A stretch of DNA of 38,499 nt from Candidatus Humimicrobium oleiphilum (lineage in GTDB: Bacteria; Actinomycetota; Humimicrobiia; Humimicrobiales; Humimicrobiaceae): NCBI GenBank assembly GCA_002304935.1, contig DBPS01000025.1, forward strand, positions 26,697-65,195, given 5' to 3'. This document shows, one piece after another, positions 1 to 7,451 of the stretch. The notes under the pieces are model-generated. The model was not told the origin of the DNA and did not search any database. It saw only the letters and a program-made list of their open reading frames with translations. Positions within the stretch are counted from its first letter, which is position 1. Every line of letters starts with the position of its first letter. The position numbers and the translations under genes were made by a program.

Positions 1-311
1 GAAGCAAGGGTATCATAAAAGAGTTTCATCAGACTGCTTACTTCATTTTCAGGCCTGCTCCAGTTTTCGCTGGAAAAAGCATATGCCGTGATATATCTTA
101 TTTCGAGATCTCCGCAAAGCCTTACAATGCATTTTAATGATTTTACGCCTTCTCTGTGTCCGGCGATACGTGGAAGCCCTTTTCTTGTAGCCCATCTTCC
201 ATTTCCATCCATTATTACTGCAACATGCAATGGGATCGGGTTTTTCTTTATAATATCTATCGAAAGATTTTTTCTGGAATCATTAGCTCTTGAAAAAAAA
301 TTGAATCTTAT
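1..311 (-). CDS. uppS: Isoprenyl transferase (undecaprenyl diphosphate synthase), N-terminal part
   Basis: Cis-prenyltransferase making the C55 lipid carrier for cell-wall synthesis. About 103 residues are in the window; the C-terminus lies beyond base 1. The signature HVAVIMDGNGRWA, then GHREG and YAFSSENWSRP, are the substrate-binding motifs of the family. No ATG, GTG or TTG lies between the upstream in-frame TAA and the conserved core, except a TTG that would start right at HVAV with no Shine-Dalgarno. I chose ATA at 309-311, 7 nt after AGGTG (319-323), which gives 28 residues before HVAV. Slippage or a sequence error in the A8 run at 293-300, joined to a GTG at 321, is the main alternative. 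It is last in the rpsB-tsf-pyrH-frr-uppS series and starts just after the frr stop. Family call is near certain; the start is not. Confidence 0.93.
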   Translation of the reverse strand, partial: MRFNFFSRANDSRKNLSIDIIKKNPIPLHVAVIMDGNGRWATRKGLPRIAGHREGVKSLKCIVRLCGDLEIRYITAYAFSSENWSRPENEVSSLMKLFYDTLA

Positions 312-318
312 AGGAAAA

Positions 319-323
319 CACCT
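319..323 (-). promoter_or_regulatory. Shine-Dalgarno AGGTG supporting a non-canonical AUA start of uppS
   Basis: The minus strand reads AGGTG, overlapping the frr stop codon, then 7 nt, then ATA-AGA in the uppS frame. AGGUG is complementary to part of the 16S 3' end (assumed CACCUCC). Its spacing to ATA equals that of the GGTG before rsmD. Confidence 0.45.
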
Positions 324-879
324 ACACTTCCATTATTTCATTTTCTTTTTGGGCAAGTATCTGGTTTATTTTTTCGATACTGTCATCAGTAAGTTTCTGC
401 ATGTCATCTTCCATTTTTTTCAGATCGTCTTCAGTTATCTCTGACTTCTTTTCCATCTTTTTCAATTCTTCTATTGATTCTCTTCTTATATTTCTAATTG
501 CAATCCTTGATTCTTCAGCAATTTTCTTTACAACCTTCACTAACTCTTTTCTTCTTTCTTCATTCAGCGGTGGAATTATGAGTCTTATTACTTTTCCATC
601 ATTTGAAGGATTCAGGCCAAGATCTGAAACAAGTATCTGTTTCTCGATATCTTTTAAAAATTTTGCTTCATAAGGTGATATTACTATTGTTCTGGCATCT
701 GGTGCACTTATGCTGGACACATGTTTTACGGGAGTTTTTGTTCCATAGTAATCAATTGTAACTCTGTCAAGCAGATTTACTGAAGCTCTTCCAGTCCTTA
801 TAGAATTAAATTCATGAACAGTCTTATCGATGGTAATATTCATTTTTTTAGCAGCATCATCCAAAAGAATATCTTTCAT
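322..879 (-). CDS. frr: Ribosome recycling factor
   Basis: Splits post-termination 70S ribosomes together with EF-G in the cytoplasm. The 185-residue length is the family norm. The N-terminal tract with FNSIRTGRASVNLLDRV and the internal SPYEAKFLKDIEKQI are typical, as is the C-terminal helix with RNIRREs-like basic residues and ending IMEV. The ATG at 879 has AGGGGG just upstream, overlapping the pyrH stop, so translation is probably coupled to pyrH. The order rpsB-tsf-pyrH-frr-uppS is one of the most conserved in bacteria. Nothing unusual is seen. Confidence 0.98.
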   Translation of the reverse strand: MKDILLDDAAKKMNITIDKTVHEFNSIRTGRASVNLLDRVTIDYYGTKTPVKHVSSISAPDARTIVISPYEAKFLKDIEKQILVSDLGLNPSNDGKVIRLIIPPLNEERRKELVKVVKKIAEESRIAIRNIRRESIEELKKMEKKSEITEDDLKKMEDDMQKLTDDSIEKINQILAQKENEIMEV

Positions 880-882
880 TTT

Positions 883-1602
883 TTACCCCCTGCTAATCAA
901 AGTACCTATTTTTTCACCTGATAATGCTTTCTTAATATTTCCAGGTTTTGTTATATCAAAAACTACTATGGGAATCTCATTATCCATACACAAGGTTGTA
1001 GCTGTAGAATCCAGGACTTTCAAACCTTTTTTTATCACGTCAAGATATGTCAGATTATCAAACTTAACAGCGTCGCTGAACTTCATAGGGTCCCTGTCAT
1101 AAACACCATCTACTTTTGTAGCTTTAAAAATAACTTCTGCATTAATCTCAAGTGCTCTTAAAGCTGCAGCTGTGTCTGTGCTGAAATAAGGATTTCCTGT
1201 TCCGCATGCAAAAATAACAACACGTTTTTTTTCAAGATGTCTCACAGCTCTTCTTCTTATGAACGGCTCAGCTACTTCCTGAATCGTTATTGCTGACTGC
1301 ACTCTCGTTATTACGCCTTTTTTTTCAAGAGCATCCTGAAGAGCAACTGCATTAATTATGGTAGCTATCATTCCGGCATAATCAGCTGCAACTCTTTCCA
1401 TGCCGAGTTCGCTTGCATTGATTCCCCGCCAGAAATTACCACCACCTATTACAATAGCTATCTCTACTCCCCAGTCGCTGACCTCTTTTATCTCGTTTGC
1501 TATTCTGTCCATTATCTTAAAATCAATTCCATTGCAGCTATCATTTTTCAATGATTCACCACTGATTTTAAGTAACACTCTTTTATAAATTATTGAATGC
1601 AT
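883..1602 (-). CDS. pyrH: UMP kinase
   Basis: Phosphorylates UMP to UDP; hexameric amino-acid-kinase fold, normally feedback-inhibited by UTP. At 239 residues it has the usual length. Visible motifs are KISGESLK near the N-terminus (phosphate loop), VIGGGNFWRG (glycine-rich loop), FACGTGNPYFSTDTAAALRA (UMP and catalytic region) and DGVYDRDP (nucleotide-binding loop). It lies between tsf and frr, with a 60-bp AT-rich gap to tsf in which I see no convincing terminator, and its stop is 3 nt from the frr start. Its job connects to pyrD/F/E at the other end of the window, which supply UMP. Confidence 0.98.
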   Translation of the reverse strand: MHSIIYKRVLLKISGESLKNDSCNGIDFKIMDRIANEIKEVSDWGVEIAIVIGGGNFWRGINASELGMERVAADYAGMIATIINAVALQDALEKKGVITRVQSAITIQEVAEPFIRRRAVRHLEKKRVVIFACGTGNPYFSTDTAAALRALEINAEVIFKATKVDGVYDRDPMKFSDAVKFDNLTYLDVIKKGLKVLDSTATTLCMDNEIPIVVFDITKPGNIKKALSGEKIGTLISRG

Positions 1603-1662
1603 CTAAAATATAAACAGACAGGGTAATTAATTTATATTATTAAATATAACAAGCAAAATATC

Positions 1663-2265
1663 TTAAAATTCTTCGCCCAGGACAAATCTTACAAATCTTC
1701 TAATAACGATATTCTCACCAATTTTAAGTATCGCATCTTTAAGAAGATCTTCTATTGTCATATCATTATTCTTTACATAAAGCTGATTAATGAGACAGTT
1801 CTCCCCATAGAATTTTTTCAGTTTGCCTTCAGCTATTTTTTCCACAACTGCTTCAGGTTTTCCTTCATTTAATGCCTGTTTTTTATAAATCTCTTTTTCA
1901 GCTTCAATTATTTCAGCAGGAACTTCTTCTTTGGTAACATATTTCGGGGCTGAAGCAGCTATATGAAGTGCAACATTATGTACAAATTCCCTGAACATCT
2001 CATTTCTTGCCACAAAGTCAGTTTCACAATTCACTTCAAGTAAAACACCGATTTTTGAACCAAGATGTATATAGCTATCAATCAGCCCCTGATTTGTGGC
2101 TCTTGATGCTTTCTTGGTGGCTGCAGCCAGACCTTTTTCTCTCAAAATCAATTCTGCTTTTGCCATATCTCCGCATGACGCTTCCAGTGCTTTTTTACAT
2201 TCCATCATGCTTACGCCGGATTTATCTCTTAATTCTTTAACCTGTCCTGCTTTTATCTCTACCAT
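1663..2265 (-). CDS. tsf: Elongation factor Ts
   Basis: Nucleotide exchange factor for EF-Tu. The N-terminal UBA-like region contains ELRDKSGVSMMECKKALE and is followed by the EF-Tu contact motif CETDFVARNEMF. The 200-residue length matches the short EF-Ts class with a single core subdomain, rather than the roughly 280-residue E. coli type. Starts at ATG 2265 after the Shine-Dalgarno AGGAGAG. It follows rpsB across a 62-bp gap that carries a 9-bp perfect hairpin, so its level may be set relative to rpsB by attenuation or processing. Confidence 0.98.
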   Translation of the reverse strand: MVEIKAGQVKELRDKSGVSMMECKKALEASCGDMAKAELILREKGLAAATKKASRATNQGLIDSYIHLGSKIGVLLEVNCETDFVARNEMFREFVHNVALHIAASAPKYVTKEEVPAEIIEAEKEIYKKQALNEGKPEAVVEKIAEGKLKKFYGENCLINQLYVKNNDMTIEDLLKDAILKIGENIVIRRFVRFVLGEEF

Positions 2266-2287
2266 TTTTCACTCTCCTATTTTAGAA

Positions 2288-2312
2288 GCTTATTATAAAA
2301 TTAATAATAAGC
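2288..2312 (-). promoter_or_regulatory. Perfect 9-bp hairpin in the rpsB-tsf gap
   Basis: Arms GCTTATTAT (2288-2296) and ATAATAAGC (2304-2312) are perfect inverted repeats around a 7-nt loop. The minus-strand transcript has no U run after it, so it is not a classical terminator. An attenuator, RNase site or 3'-end stabiliser for rpsB would fit; the role is inferred. Confidence 0.5.
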
Positions 2313-2327
2313 CTGAATTTATAATAA

Positions 2328-3131
2328 TTAAGCCCATACTTCATCATCTTCAGGTGCTTCTTCTTCAACATTGTTTTCATTTGCAAGAGCTTTATCAGTC
2401 TCTTCCTGATCTTTTTTTTCTTTTTCAATATCCGCTTTTATCGCTGTTGCATTAGATATGCCTTCTTTCGCTGCTTCACTTATTGCACTTGTTATAAGAT
2501 TGCAGGCCCTTATGGCATCATCATTTCCGGGTATCAGGTAATCGATATCATCCGGATCACAATTTGTATCTGTTATGGCAATAATAGGTATCCCAAGCTT
2601 TTTAGCTTCTTTTACCGCTATCTCTTCTTTATGAGGGTCTATTATGAATAATGCATCAGGTATACGTTTTAAATCCCGTATTCCCCCGATATTATAATCA
2701 AGCTTTTCATATTCATTCTGTAAACCCAGAACTTCTTTCTTGGGTAGTTTCTCAAAAACACCTTCCTGCTCCATTTTCTCAATTTCCTCTATTCTTCTTA
2801 TTCTTTTGAGAATGGTTTCAAAATTTGTAAGAGTACCTCCAAGCCATCTGTTTTTTACATATGGCATATTGCATTCCTTGGCATTTTTTTCAACAATATC
2901 CTGGATCTGCTTTTTTGTCCCTACAAATAGTATTACTCCGTTGCCGGCAGCTATACTCCTGCAAAAATCATAAGCTTCCTTTAATAATACTGTGGTCTGC
3001 TGAAGATCAATGATATATATTCCATTTTTTGCAGCAAATATATATCTTTTCATCTTGGGGTTCCACTTGCGGGTCTGATGACCAAAATGCACGCCAGCTT
3101 CAAGAAGCTGCTTAATAGTAACTTCGTTCAA
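2328..3131 (-). CDS. rpsB: 30S ribosomal protein S2
   Basis: Late-assembly small-subunit protein. The N-terminus VTIKQLLEAGVHFGHQTRKW, the run to IIDLQQT, then KNRWLGGTLTNF and PDALFIIDPHKE, are diagnostic. The acidic tail (EEEAPEDDEVWA) is common in the family. I start it at the TTG at 3131, because AGGAGG lies 4 nt upstream and this gives the family N-terminus; the frame is open to 3164, but the extra 11 residues fit nothing. Product is 267 residues. It heads the rpsB-tsf-pyrH-frr-uppS series behind its own promoter and a leader hairpin, where S2 feedback would be expected. Confidence 0.97.
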   Translation of the reverse strand: MNEVTIKQLLEAGVHFGHQTRKWNPKMKRYIFAAKNGIYIIDLQQTTVLLKEAYDFCRSIAAGNGVILFVGTKKQIQDIVEKNAKECNMPYVKNRWLGGTLTNFETILKRIRRIEEIEKMEQEGVFEKLPKKEVLGLQNEYEKLDYNIGGIRDLKRIPDALFIIDPHKEEIAVKEAKKLGIPIIAITDTNCDPDDIDYLIPGNDDAIRACNLITSAISEAAKEGISNATAIKADIEKEKKDQEETDKALANENNVEEEAPEDDEVWA

Positions 3132-3161
3132 TTTTCCTCCTAAAATTAATGGTTTTTCCTC

Positions 3162-3199
3162 CACCGCAGGTAATTAACACCATTTTTCGTATTGCGGTG
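3162..3199 (-). promoter_or_regulatory. Leader hairpin upstream of rpsB, candidate S2 autoregulatory element
   Basis: In the 5' leader, CACCGCA (3193-3199) pairs perfectly with TGCGGTG (3162-3168) across a 24-nt loop that contains GGTGTTAATTACC, itself able to form a small stem. The GC-rich 7-bp stem stands out in an AT-rich background and lies 21-30 nt before the rpsB Shine-Dalgarno. S2 is known to repress its own mRNA through the leader in some bacteria; whether this is such a site is inference. Confidence 0.5.
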
Positions 3200-3219
3200 T
3201 GTGTATTTTTTTCTGGAAG

Positions 3220-3248
3220 ATTTTAACATAATATATCTGTTTGAGCAA
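3220..3248 (-). promoter_or_regulatory. Candidate sigma-70-type promoter of rpsB
   Basis: The -35 TTGCTC (3243-3248) and -10 TAAAAT (3220-3225) are separated by exactly 17 nt in the gap between xerC and rpsB. The predicted start lies near 3213, leaving an approximately 80-nt leader that includes the hairpin. Confidence 0.5.
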
Positions 3249-3297
3249 ATGAATTAATTTTATATTTTTGCATTCCCGGTTTAAAACTGCATTTAAA

Positions 3298-4209
3298 TCA
3301 TTTTGCCCTTGGATGAAATTTCTTAAAATCTTCTTTTATCTTCTTTAAATTAAGATGTGTATATATCTGTGTAGAATTAAGATTTGAATGTCCTAAAAGT
3401 TCCTGCACAGCTCTTATGTTTGCCCCTTCCTGTAAAAGATGGGTTGCAAAGCTATGCCTGAGTCCGTGAGGTGAAATATGTTTTTTTAAATCGGATAAAT
3501 TAATATATTTTGCAAGAAGTTTTCTTATATATCTCTGTGACAGTTTTTCACCTCTTGTATTAAGAAAAAGATATTCATTATTTTTATAAGAATTGGTTTT
3601 TTTCTCAAAAAGAAAGTAATTCCTTATTTTCATATATTTATCCAAAAAATTATTTGCCTCATTAGTTAAAAATACGATTCTTTCTTTTCTGCCTTTCCCA
3701 AAAACTTTTATTTCATAATTATTAAAATCTATGTCTTTTATCTTAATATTCTCAAGTTCACTTATCCTTACTCCTGTGGAATAAAAAATCTCAAAAATCA
3801 GTCTGTCTCTTATGCCGGTTTCATTATCATAAGGAATATTTTCAAGAAATCTTTCCGTTTCTTCTTCCGATAAAAAATTATAAAATCTCATTTCTTTTTT
3901 GGGGACGGATATCTTCTGGCTTAATTGTGTTTTTATAAGTTTGTTATGTTCAAGAAACTTGAAATAATTAACATAAGTAGATAATTTTCTTATAATGCTT
4001 CTGTTGCTGTAATTATATTTATCCAGGAATTTTAAAAAATTCTTGAAAAACGGATAATCTATATTTTCTGTATCATCAATTTTTTCTTTTTTTAAAAAAT
4101 ATTCAAATATCGAGAGATCGTTTTTATAAGCTTTTATGGTATTAGGCGAAAGATTTTTTTCAAAAACAATAAATTTTTCAAACAAATCTATACTTTTGTT
4201 TATCAGCAT
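3298..4209 (-). CDS. Tyrosine recombinase of the XerC/XerD type
   Basis: Site-specific recombinase, most likely for chromosome dimer resolution at dif. At 303 residues it has the Xer length: an N-terminal core-binding SAM-like domain (about 5-90) and a C-terminal catalytic domain. Catalytic residues are all visible: R148 in STGVRISEL, K172 in FGKGRKER, H248 and R251 in HGLRHSFATHLL, H274 in LLGHSNLNSTQIYTH, and nucleophile Y283. The location between dprA and rpsB is a common chromosomal place for xerC, and no phage or integron genes are near, so a housekeeping role is likely. Whether it is the only Xer protein of the cell cannot be told. Confidence 0.93.
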   Translation of the reverse strand: MLINKSIDLFEKFIVFEKNLSPNTIKAYKNDLSIFEYFLKKEKIDDTENIDYPFFKNFLKFLDKYNYSNRSIIRKLSTYVNYFKFLEHNKLIKTQLSQKISVPKKEMRFYNFLSEEETERFLENIPYDNETGIRDRLIFEIFYSTGVRISELENIKIKDIDFNNYEIKVFGKGRKERIVFLTNEANNFLDKYMKIRNYFLFEKKTNSYKNNEYLFLNTRGEKLSQRYIRKLLAKYINLSDLKKHISPHGLRHSFATHLLQEGANIRAVQELLGHSNLNSTQIYTHLNLKKIKEDFKKFHPRAK

Positions 4210-4227
4210 TATTCTTCAATTAAATAA

Positions 4228-4644
4228 TTAATAATAATCACATTCAACATCTCTTAATTTTCCACGGATTATCGATCTTTTTTCATTTATTTCTTTTTGA
4301 AGTTCTTTTATTGTGTTTATTTTATTTTCATCATTTATAAGACTTTCTCCATCCAGAGCAAAAATAATATCTTCTGTATCTTTTATCATTTCCACTATCA
4401 TATCCCTTGCCTTGTCAGATCTGTAATCAACTTTTAATTTTTCTTTTGAAATGTCGTCTTTCATTTTTTTAAAATCATCCAAAACAGTCTTAAACATCTT
4501 TGAGTTCTTTCCAATATTTAGCCTGCTTTTGGAAAGAGCAGCAGTTATTATTTTTTCAATTTTCTTTTTTAAATTCTCATCATAATTATACAAAACCAGG
4601 CCTATGGGATTTTTTGGTTTTTCAGTCTTTTTTCTAAAAAGCAT
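4228..4644 (-). CDS. Hypothetical protein, 138 residues, helical and highly charged
   Basis: I do not recognise a family. The ATG at 4644 has a good Shine-Dalgarno (GGAGA, 4 nt spacing), and the gene sits 18 bp from xerC, so it is very likely real. The protein has a basic N-terminus (LFRKKTEKPKNPIG), a short possible strand (LVLYNYD), then long amphipathic helices rich in Lys, Asp and Glu from about residue 25 to the end, with probable coiled coil around 105-132. There is no signal peptide, membrane segment or cysteine pair; one Cys lies near the C-terminus (VECDYY). Context between dprA and xerC suggests, without proving, a link to DNA uptake or recombination. Confidence 0.75.
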   Translation of the reverse strand: MLFRKKTEKPKNPIGLVLYNYDENLKKKIEKIITAALSKSRLNIGKNSKMFKTVLDDFKKMKDDISKEKLKVDYRSDKARDMIVEMIKDTEDIIFALDGESLINDENKINTIKELQKEINEKRSIIRGKLRDVECDYY

Positions 4645-4677
4645 TTATTCTCCAATCATGAGGATTTTTCTTTTCTT

Positions 4678-4704
4678 CATTATTATATTATTAATTTATT
4701 TATT
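4678..4704 (-). promoter_or_regulatory. Weak candidate promoter before the 138-residue gene
   Basis: A perfect TATAAT lies on the minus strand in the dprA-138-residue gap. The only -35-like hexamer (TTGAAT) is 14 nt away, which is too short for a standard promoter, so this is weak. Confidence 0.25.
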
Positions 4705-5838
4705 CAATACATAATTATTAAAGCTTTTTTCAATAATATAATCATTCAGCTGAAGGAAAGATATGATTTTGAGTAATTTGTTTTTTTCCATGTTTGTTAT
4801 TTTTTGTATTTCTTCAAAGCTTTTTTCAATATAATCTATGCTATTCAGAACTTTTAAAATAATATTTTTCTGTTCTGCCGGTATAGGCATATGAAAAGTA
4901 TCTGATTTTTCTTCTTTGTTCTGATATTCTTGTTTTTTATTCCTGAACGAAACAGTTTTGGTACCATATTCTTTTATATAATTTTCAAGTTCAATCAGTA
5001 TATCATCAACGTCATTCACAAGCTTGGCGCCATTTTGTATTAATTTATGGCATCCACAACTTTTATCAGAAAATATGCTGCCCGGGACTGCAAATACTTC
5101 CCTGTTTTCCTTTAAAGCAGTTTCTGCAGTAATTACAGCACCACTTTTTTCTCCAGCTTCAATTATTATTACTCCCGTACAGATGCCTGAAATTATCCTG
5201 TTTCTTGCAGGAAAATTTTGTTTCAATGGTTTTACTGATGGAAAGAACTCTGTTAGCAGACATCCCTTTTTTGCCATGCTTTTAAAAAGATTTTCATTTT
5301 CAGGAGGATAAATCACATCAATTCCGGTGCCCAGAACCCCTATGCTTTTCCCATTTTCATTTAATGCAGATTCGTGCGCAGTTTTATCAATACCTATCGC
5401 CATTCCGCTTACAATAGTAAAACCTAGTCTTGAAAGTTCGCAGCTTAAAAACCTTGCAGCATCTTTTCCATATTTGGTGCATTTCCTGGTTCCCACAACC
5501 GCTATGCATAATTTGCTTTTTAAGATTTCAATTTTCCCCTTACAGAAAAGCAGAGGAGGGGCAAAAAAAATTTCTCTTAATAAATACGGATAATTATCTT
5601 GTGCAATATTAACTATATCAAATTTCTTTTTATTCAATGATTCAATTATCCGTTCTTCTGAATTTTGCCTGTTACAGTTATCTGCGGTAAAAAGACCATC
5701 GTTTACAGCAGAAGATCCTTTTATGTTTTGCATTGCCTCATCAAAAGATTTTGAATTCTTATACATTTTTGAGATTTCAGAAGGTTTTAAATGTTTGTTA
5801 AGAATTAATTTTAATATTTCTGAAGTATCTTTACTCAT
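4696..5838 (-). CDS. dprA: DNA-processing protein DprA
   Basis: Loads RecA on incoming single-stranded DNA during natural transformation; it is also found in non-competent bacteria. The 380 residues comprise an N-terminal helical part, the Rossmann-like DprA core (about 105-310) and a C-terminal winged-helix-like region. Core motifs: VVGTRKCTKYG, SGMAIGIDKTAHE, GVLGTGIDVIYPPEN, the NFPARNRIISG strand, and GAVITAETA. The end (about 320-375: PIPAEQKNIILKVLN onward) looks like the DML1-type winged helix. It follows comM by 18 bp, so the two are probably cotranscribed as a DNA-uptake/recombination pair. Confidence 0.96.
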   Translation of the reverse strand: MSKDTSEILKLILNKHLKPSEISKMYKNSKSFDEAMQNIKGSSAVNDGLFTADNCNRQNSEERIIESLNKKKFDIVNIAQDNYPYLLREIFFAPPLLFCKGKIEILKSKLCIAVVGTRKCTKYGKDAARFLSCELSRLGFTIVSGMAIGIDKTAHESALNENGKSIGVLGTGIDVIYPPENENLFKSMAKKGCLLTEFFPSVKPLKQNFPARNRIISGICTGVIIIEAGEKSGAVITAETALKENREVFAVPGSIFSDKSCGCHKLIQNGAKLVNDVDDILIELENYIKEYGTKTVSFRNKKQEYQNKEEKSDTFHMPIPAEQKNIILKVLNSIDYIEKSFEEIQKITNMEKNKLLKIISFLQLNDYIIEKSFNNYVLNK

Positions 5839-5856
5839 TTACTGCCTTGATAGCTT

Positions 5857-7416
5857 TTAATTAATATTGGAAAAATAGGTTTTTGACAGCATTATCTTAT
5901 ACTGAAGTGCTTCCGTTATGTGTTCTTCTTTTATTTTTCCAGAGCCTTCTATGTCTGCAATGGTCCTTGAAACTTTTACAAGACTTGAAATCTGCCTGGC
6001 GCTTAAATTTAATTTTCTGGCATAGCCGCTTATTAATTTTTTTAATGAATCTGATTTTATCCAGTGGTTTAAAGCAGCTGTATTTGCCTGGGAATTAAAA
6101 TCAAAATTATAAGAATTATTTCTTTTTCTTTGTATTTCAAAGGCATTTCCGACTCTTGCCCTTATGGTTTTTGAATCTTCAATATCTTTCTCGCGGTAAA
6201 CATTTGTCTTTTCTCTGGGCATACTGACCTGTATGTCTATTCTGTCAATCATAGGACCTGAAACTTTTCTCCAATATTTTTCAACTTCTCTTAAAGAACA
6301 TCGGCATTTTATTTCTTTGTCTTTGAAAAAACCGCAGTAACAGGGATTCATGGCAATTATGAGCATGAAAAAACAAGGTAATTTAAAAGTATTTCCGTTC
6401 CTGGTAATAACTATTCTCTTATCTTCCAGAGGTTGTCTTAATGCTTCTATTATTTTTGAGCCAAATTCTGAGAACTCATCAAGAAAAAGAATGCCTCTGT
6501 CAGCAAGACTTATCTCTCCGGGCTTGATATTCGAGCCACCGCCTATCATGCCGGCAAGAGACACTGAATGATGGGGATTTCTGAAGGGCCTTTCACCTAT
6601 AAGCTTTTTTATATTCTTCTTATAAATACTGTATATTTTGGTGACCTCTATGCTTTCTTTGAAATCAAGTGCAGGTATGATACTTGAAGATCTTTTGGCA
6701 AGCATTGATTTACCGGAACCTGGAGGACCGACAAGTAAAATATTATGGAAACCGCTTACTGCGATTTCCATTGCTCTTTTGGCCCTTAACTGCCCGTTTA
6801 TCTCTTTAAAATCTCCCATTTCTTCTGTTGCCGTATTATCTGTATGAAAATTTCCTTCACTGTTTTTTAAGATATTCATCTCATCAAAGTAACTGGCTGT
6901 TTTTTTCTCATTTTCCAGAAAGAAAACGCACTGTTCAAGATTATCGCAGGGAATTATTTTAATATCTTTTATCATTGAAGCCTCATTAAAGTTAGATGAA
7001 GGTATGAAAAAATATTCTTTATTTATTTTTCTGGCTTTTTCAGCCATGGATAATATCCCTTTTACAGGATTAAGTACTCCGTTTAAAGATAATTCGCCTA
7101 TAAAACATGAAAGATGCAGATAGTCGTGTCTGAGCTGATTGCTTAAAGCCAGGATACATAAGGCAATAGGAAGATCGTAATAAGGTCCTTCTTTTTTAAT
7201 ATCAGCAGGAGAAAGATTGATTATTATCTTTTTCTGGGGGAATTTAAATCCTGAGTTGATGATTGATGCCCGCACTCTTTCTTTTGCCTCATTAATACTC
7301 TTATCCGGCAGGCCGACTATCGAAAAAGTCGGAAGACCGTTTGAAATATTCATCTCTACTTTTATTTTTACAGCATCAATGCCTGAAAGAGAAAAACTAT
7401 CTATATTGAAAAACAT
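5857..7416 (-). CDS. comM: ComM-type AAA+ helicase (YifB/Mg-chelatase-like)
   Basis: Hexameric branch-migration ATPase that helps extend heteroduplex during transformation. The N-terminal Lon-protease-like fold has FSIVGLPDKSINEAKERV and LSPADIKKEG; the ATPase core has Walker A LLVGPPGSGKS and Walker B GILFLDEFSEF; a cysteine-rich loop (MNPCYCGFFKDKEIKCRCS) is typical; and the C-terminal helical domain holds LSARQISSLVKVSRTIADIEG. At 519 residues it is full length. The ATG at 7416 has no Shine-Dalgarno, but a perfect -10 ends 7 nt before it, so the mRNA may be leaderless. It is followed by dprA. Confidence 0.96.
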   Translation of the reverse strand: MFFNIDSFSLSGIDAVKIKVEMNISNGLPTFSIVGLPDKSINEAKERVRASIINSGFKFPQKKIIINLSPADIKKEGPYYDLPIALCILALSNQLRHDYLHLSCFIGELSLNGVLNPVKGILSMAEKARKINKEYFFIPSSNFNEASMIKDIKIIPCDNLEQCVFFLENEKKTASYFDEMNILKNSEGNFHTDNTATEEMGDFKEINGQLRAKRAMEIAVSGFHNILLVGPPGSGKSMLAKRSSSIIPALDFKESIEVTKIYSIYKKNIKKLIGERPFRNPHHSVSLAGMIGGGSNIKPGEISLADRGILFLDEFSEFGSKIIEALRQPLEDKRIVITRNGNTFKLPCFFMLIIAMNPCYCGFFKDKEIKCRCSLREVEKYWRKVSGPMIDRIDIQVSMPREKTNVYREKDIEDSKTIRARVGNAFEIQRKRNNSYNFDFNSQANTAALNHWIKSDSLKKLISGYARKLNLSARQISSLVKVSRTIADIEGSGKIKEEHITEALQYKIMLSKTYFSNIN

Positions 7417-7422
7417 ATAAAT

Positions 7423-7451
7423 ATTATATTATCATTTAAATATATATGCAA
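7423..7451 (-). promoter_or_regulatory. Promoter of comM, predicted to give a leaderless mRNA
   Basis: The -10 TATAAT (7423-7428) is a perfect consensus; TTGCAT (7446-7451) lies 17 nt upstream as a -35. The seventh base after the -10 is the A of the comM ATG at 7416, and there is no Shine-Dalgarno in between. Confidence 0.6.

Noticed and set aside
339..342. PriA DEFH instead of DEEH (residue numbers of PriA) as an inactivating change
   Set aside because: The third position of DExH varies; D, E and H are kept and all other helicase motifs and eight zinc cysteines are intact.
88..444. Plus-strand open frame of 118 codons over uppS and frr
   Set aside because: It runs antisense to two clearly conserved genes, has no ribosome binding site and a low-complexity Phe-rich product. 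The other plus-strand frames except rpmB are of the same kind.
4228..4644. The 138-residue protein as a FlhB C-terminal-like protein (NPIGLVLYNYD resembles the start of that domain)
   Set aside because: The following sequence lacks the conserved AKG and IPI.ED elements of the family; similarity is limited to a few residues.
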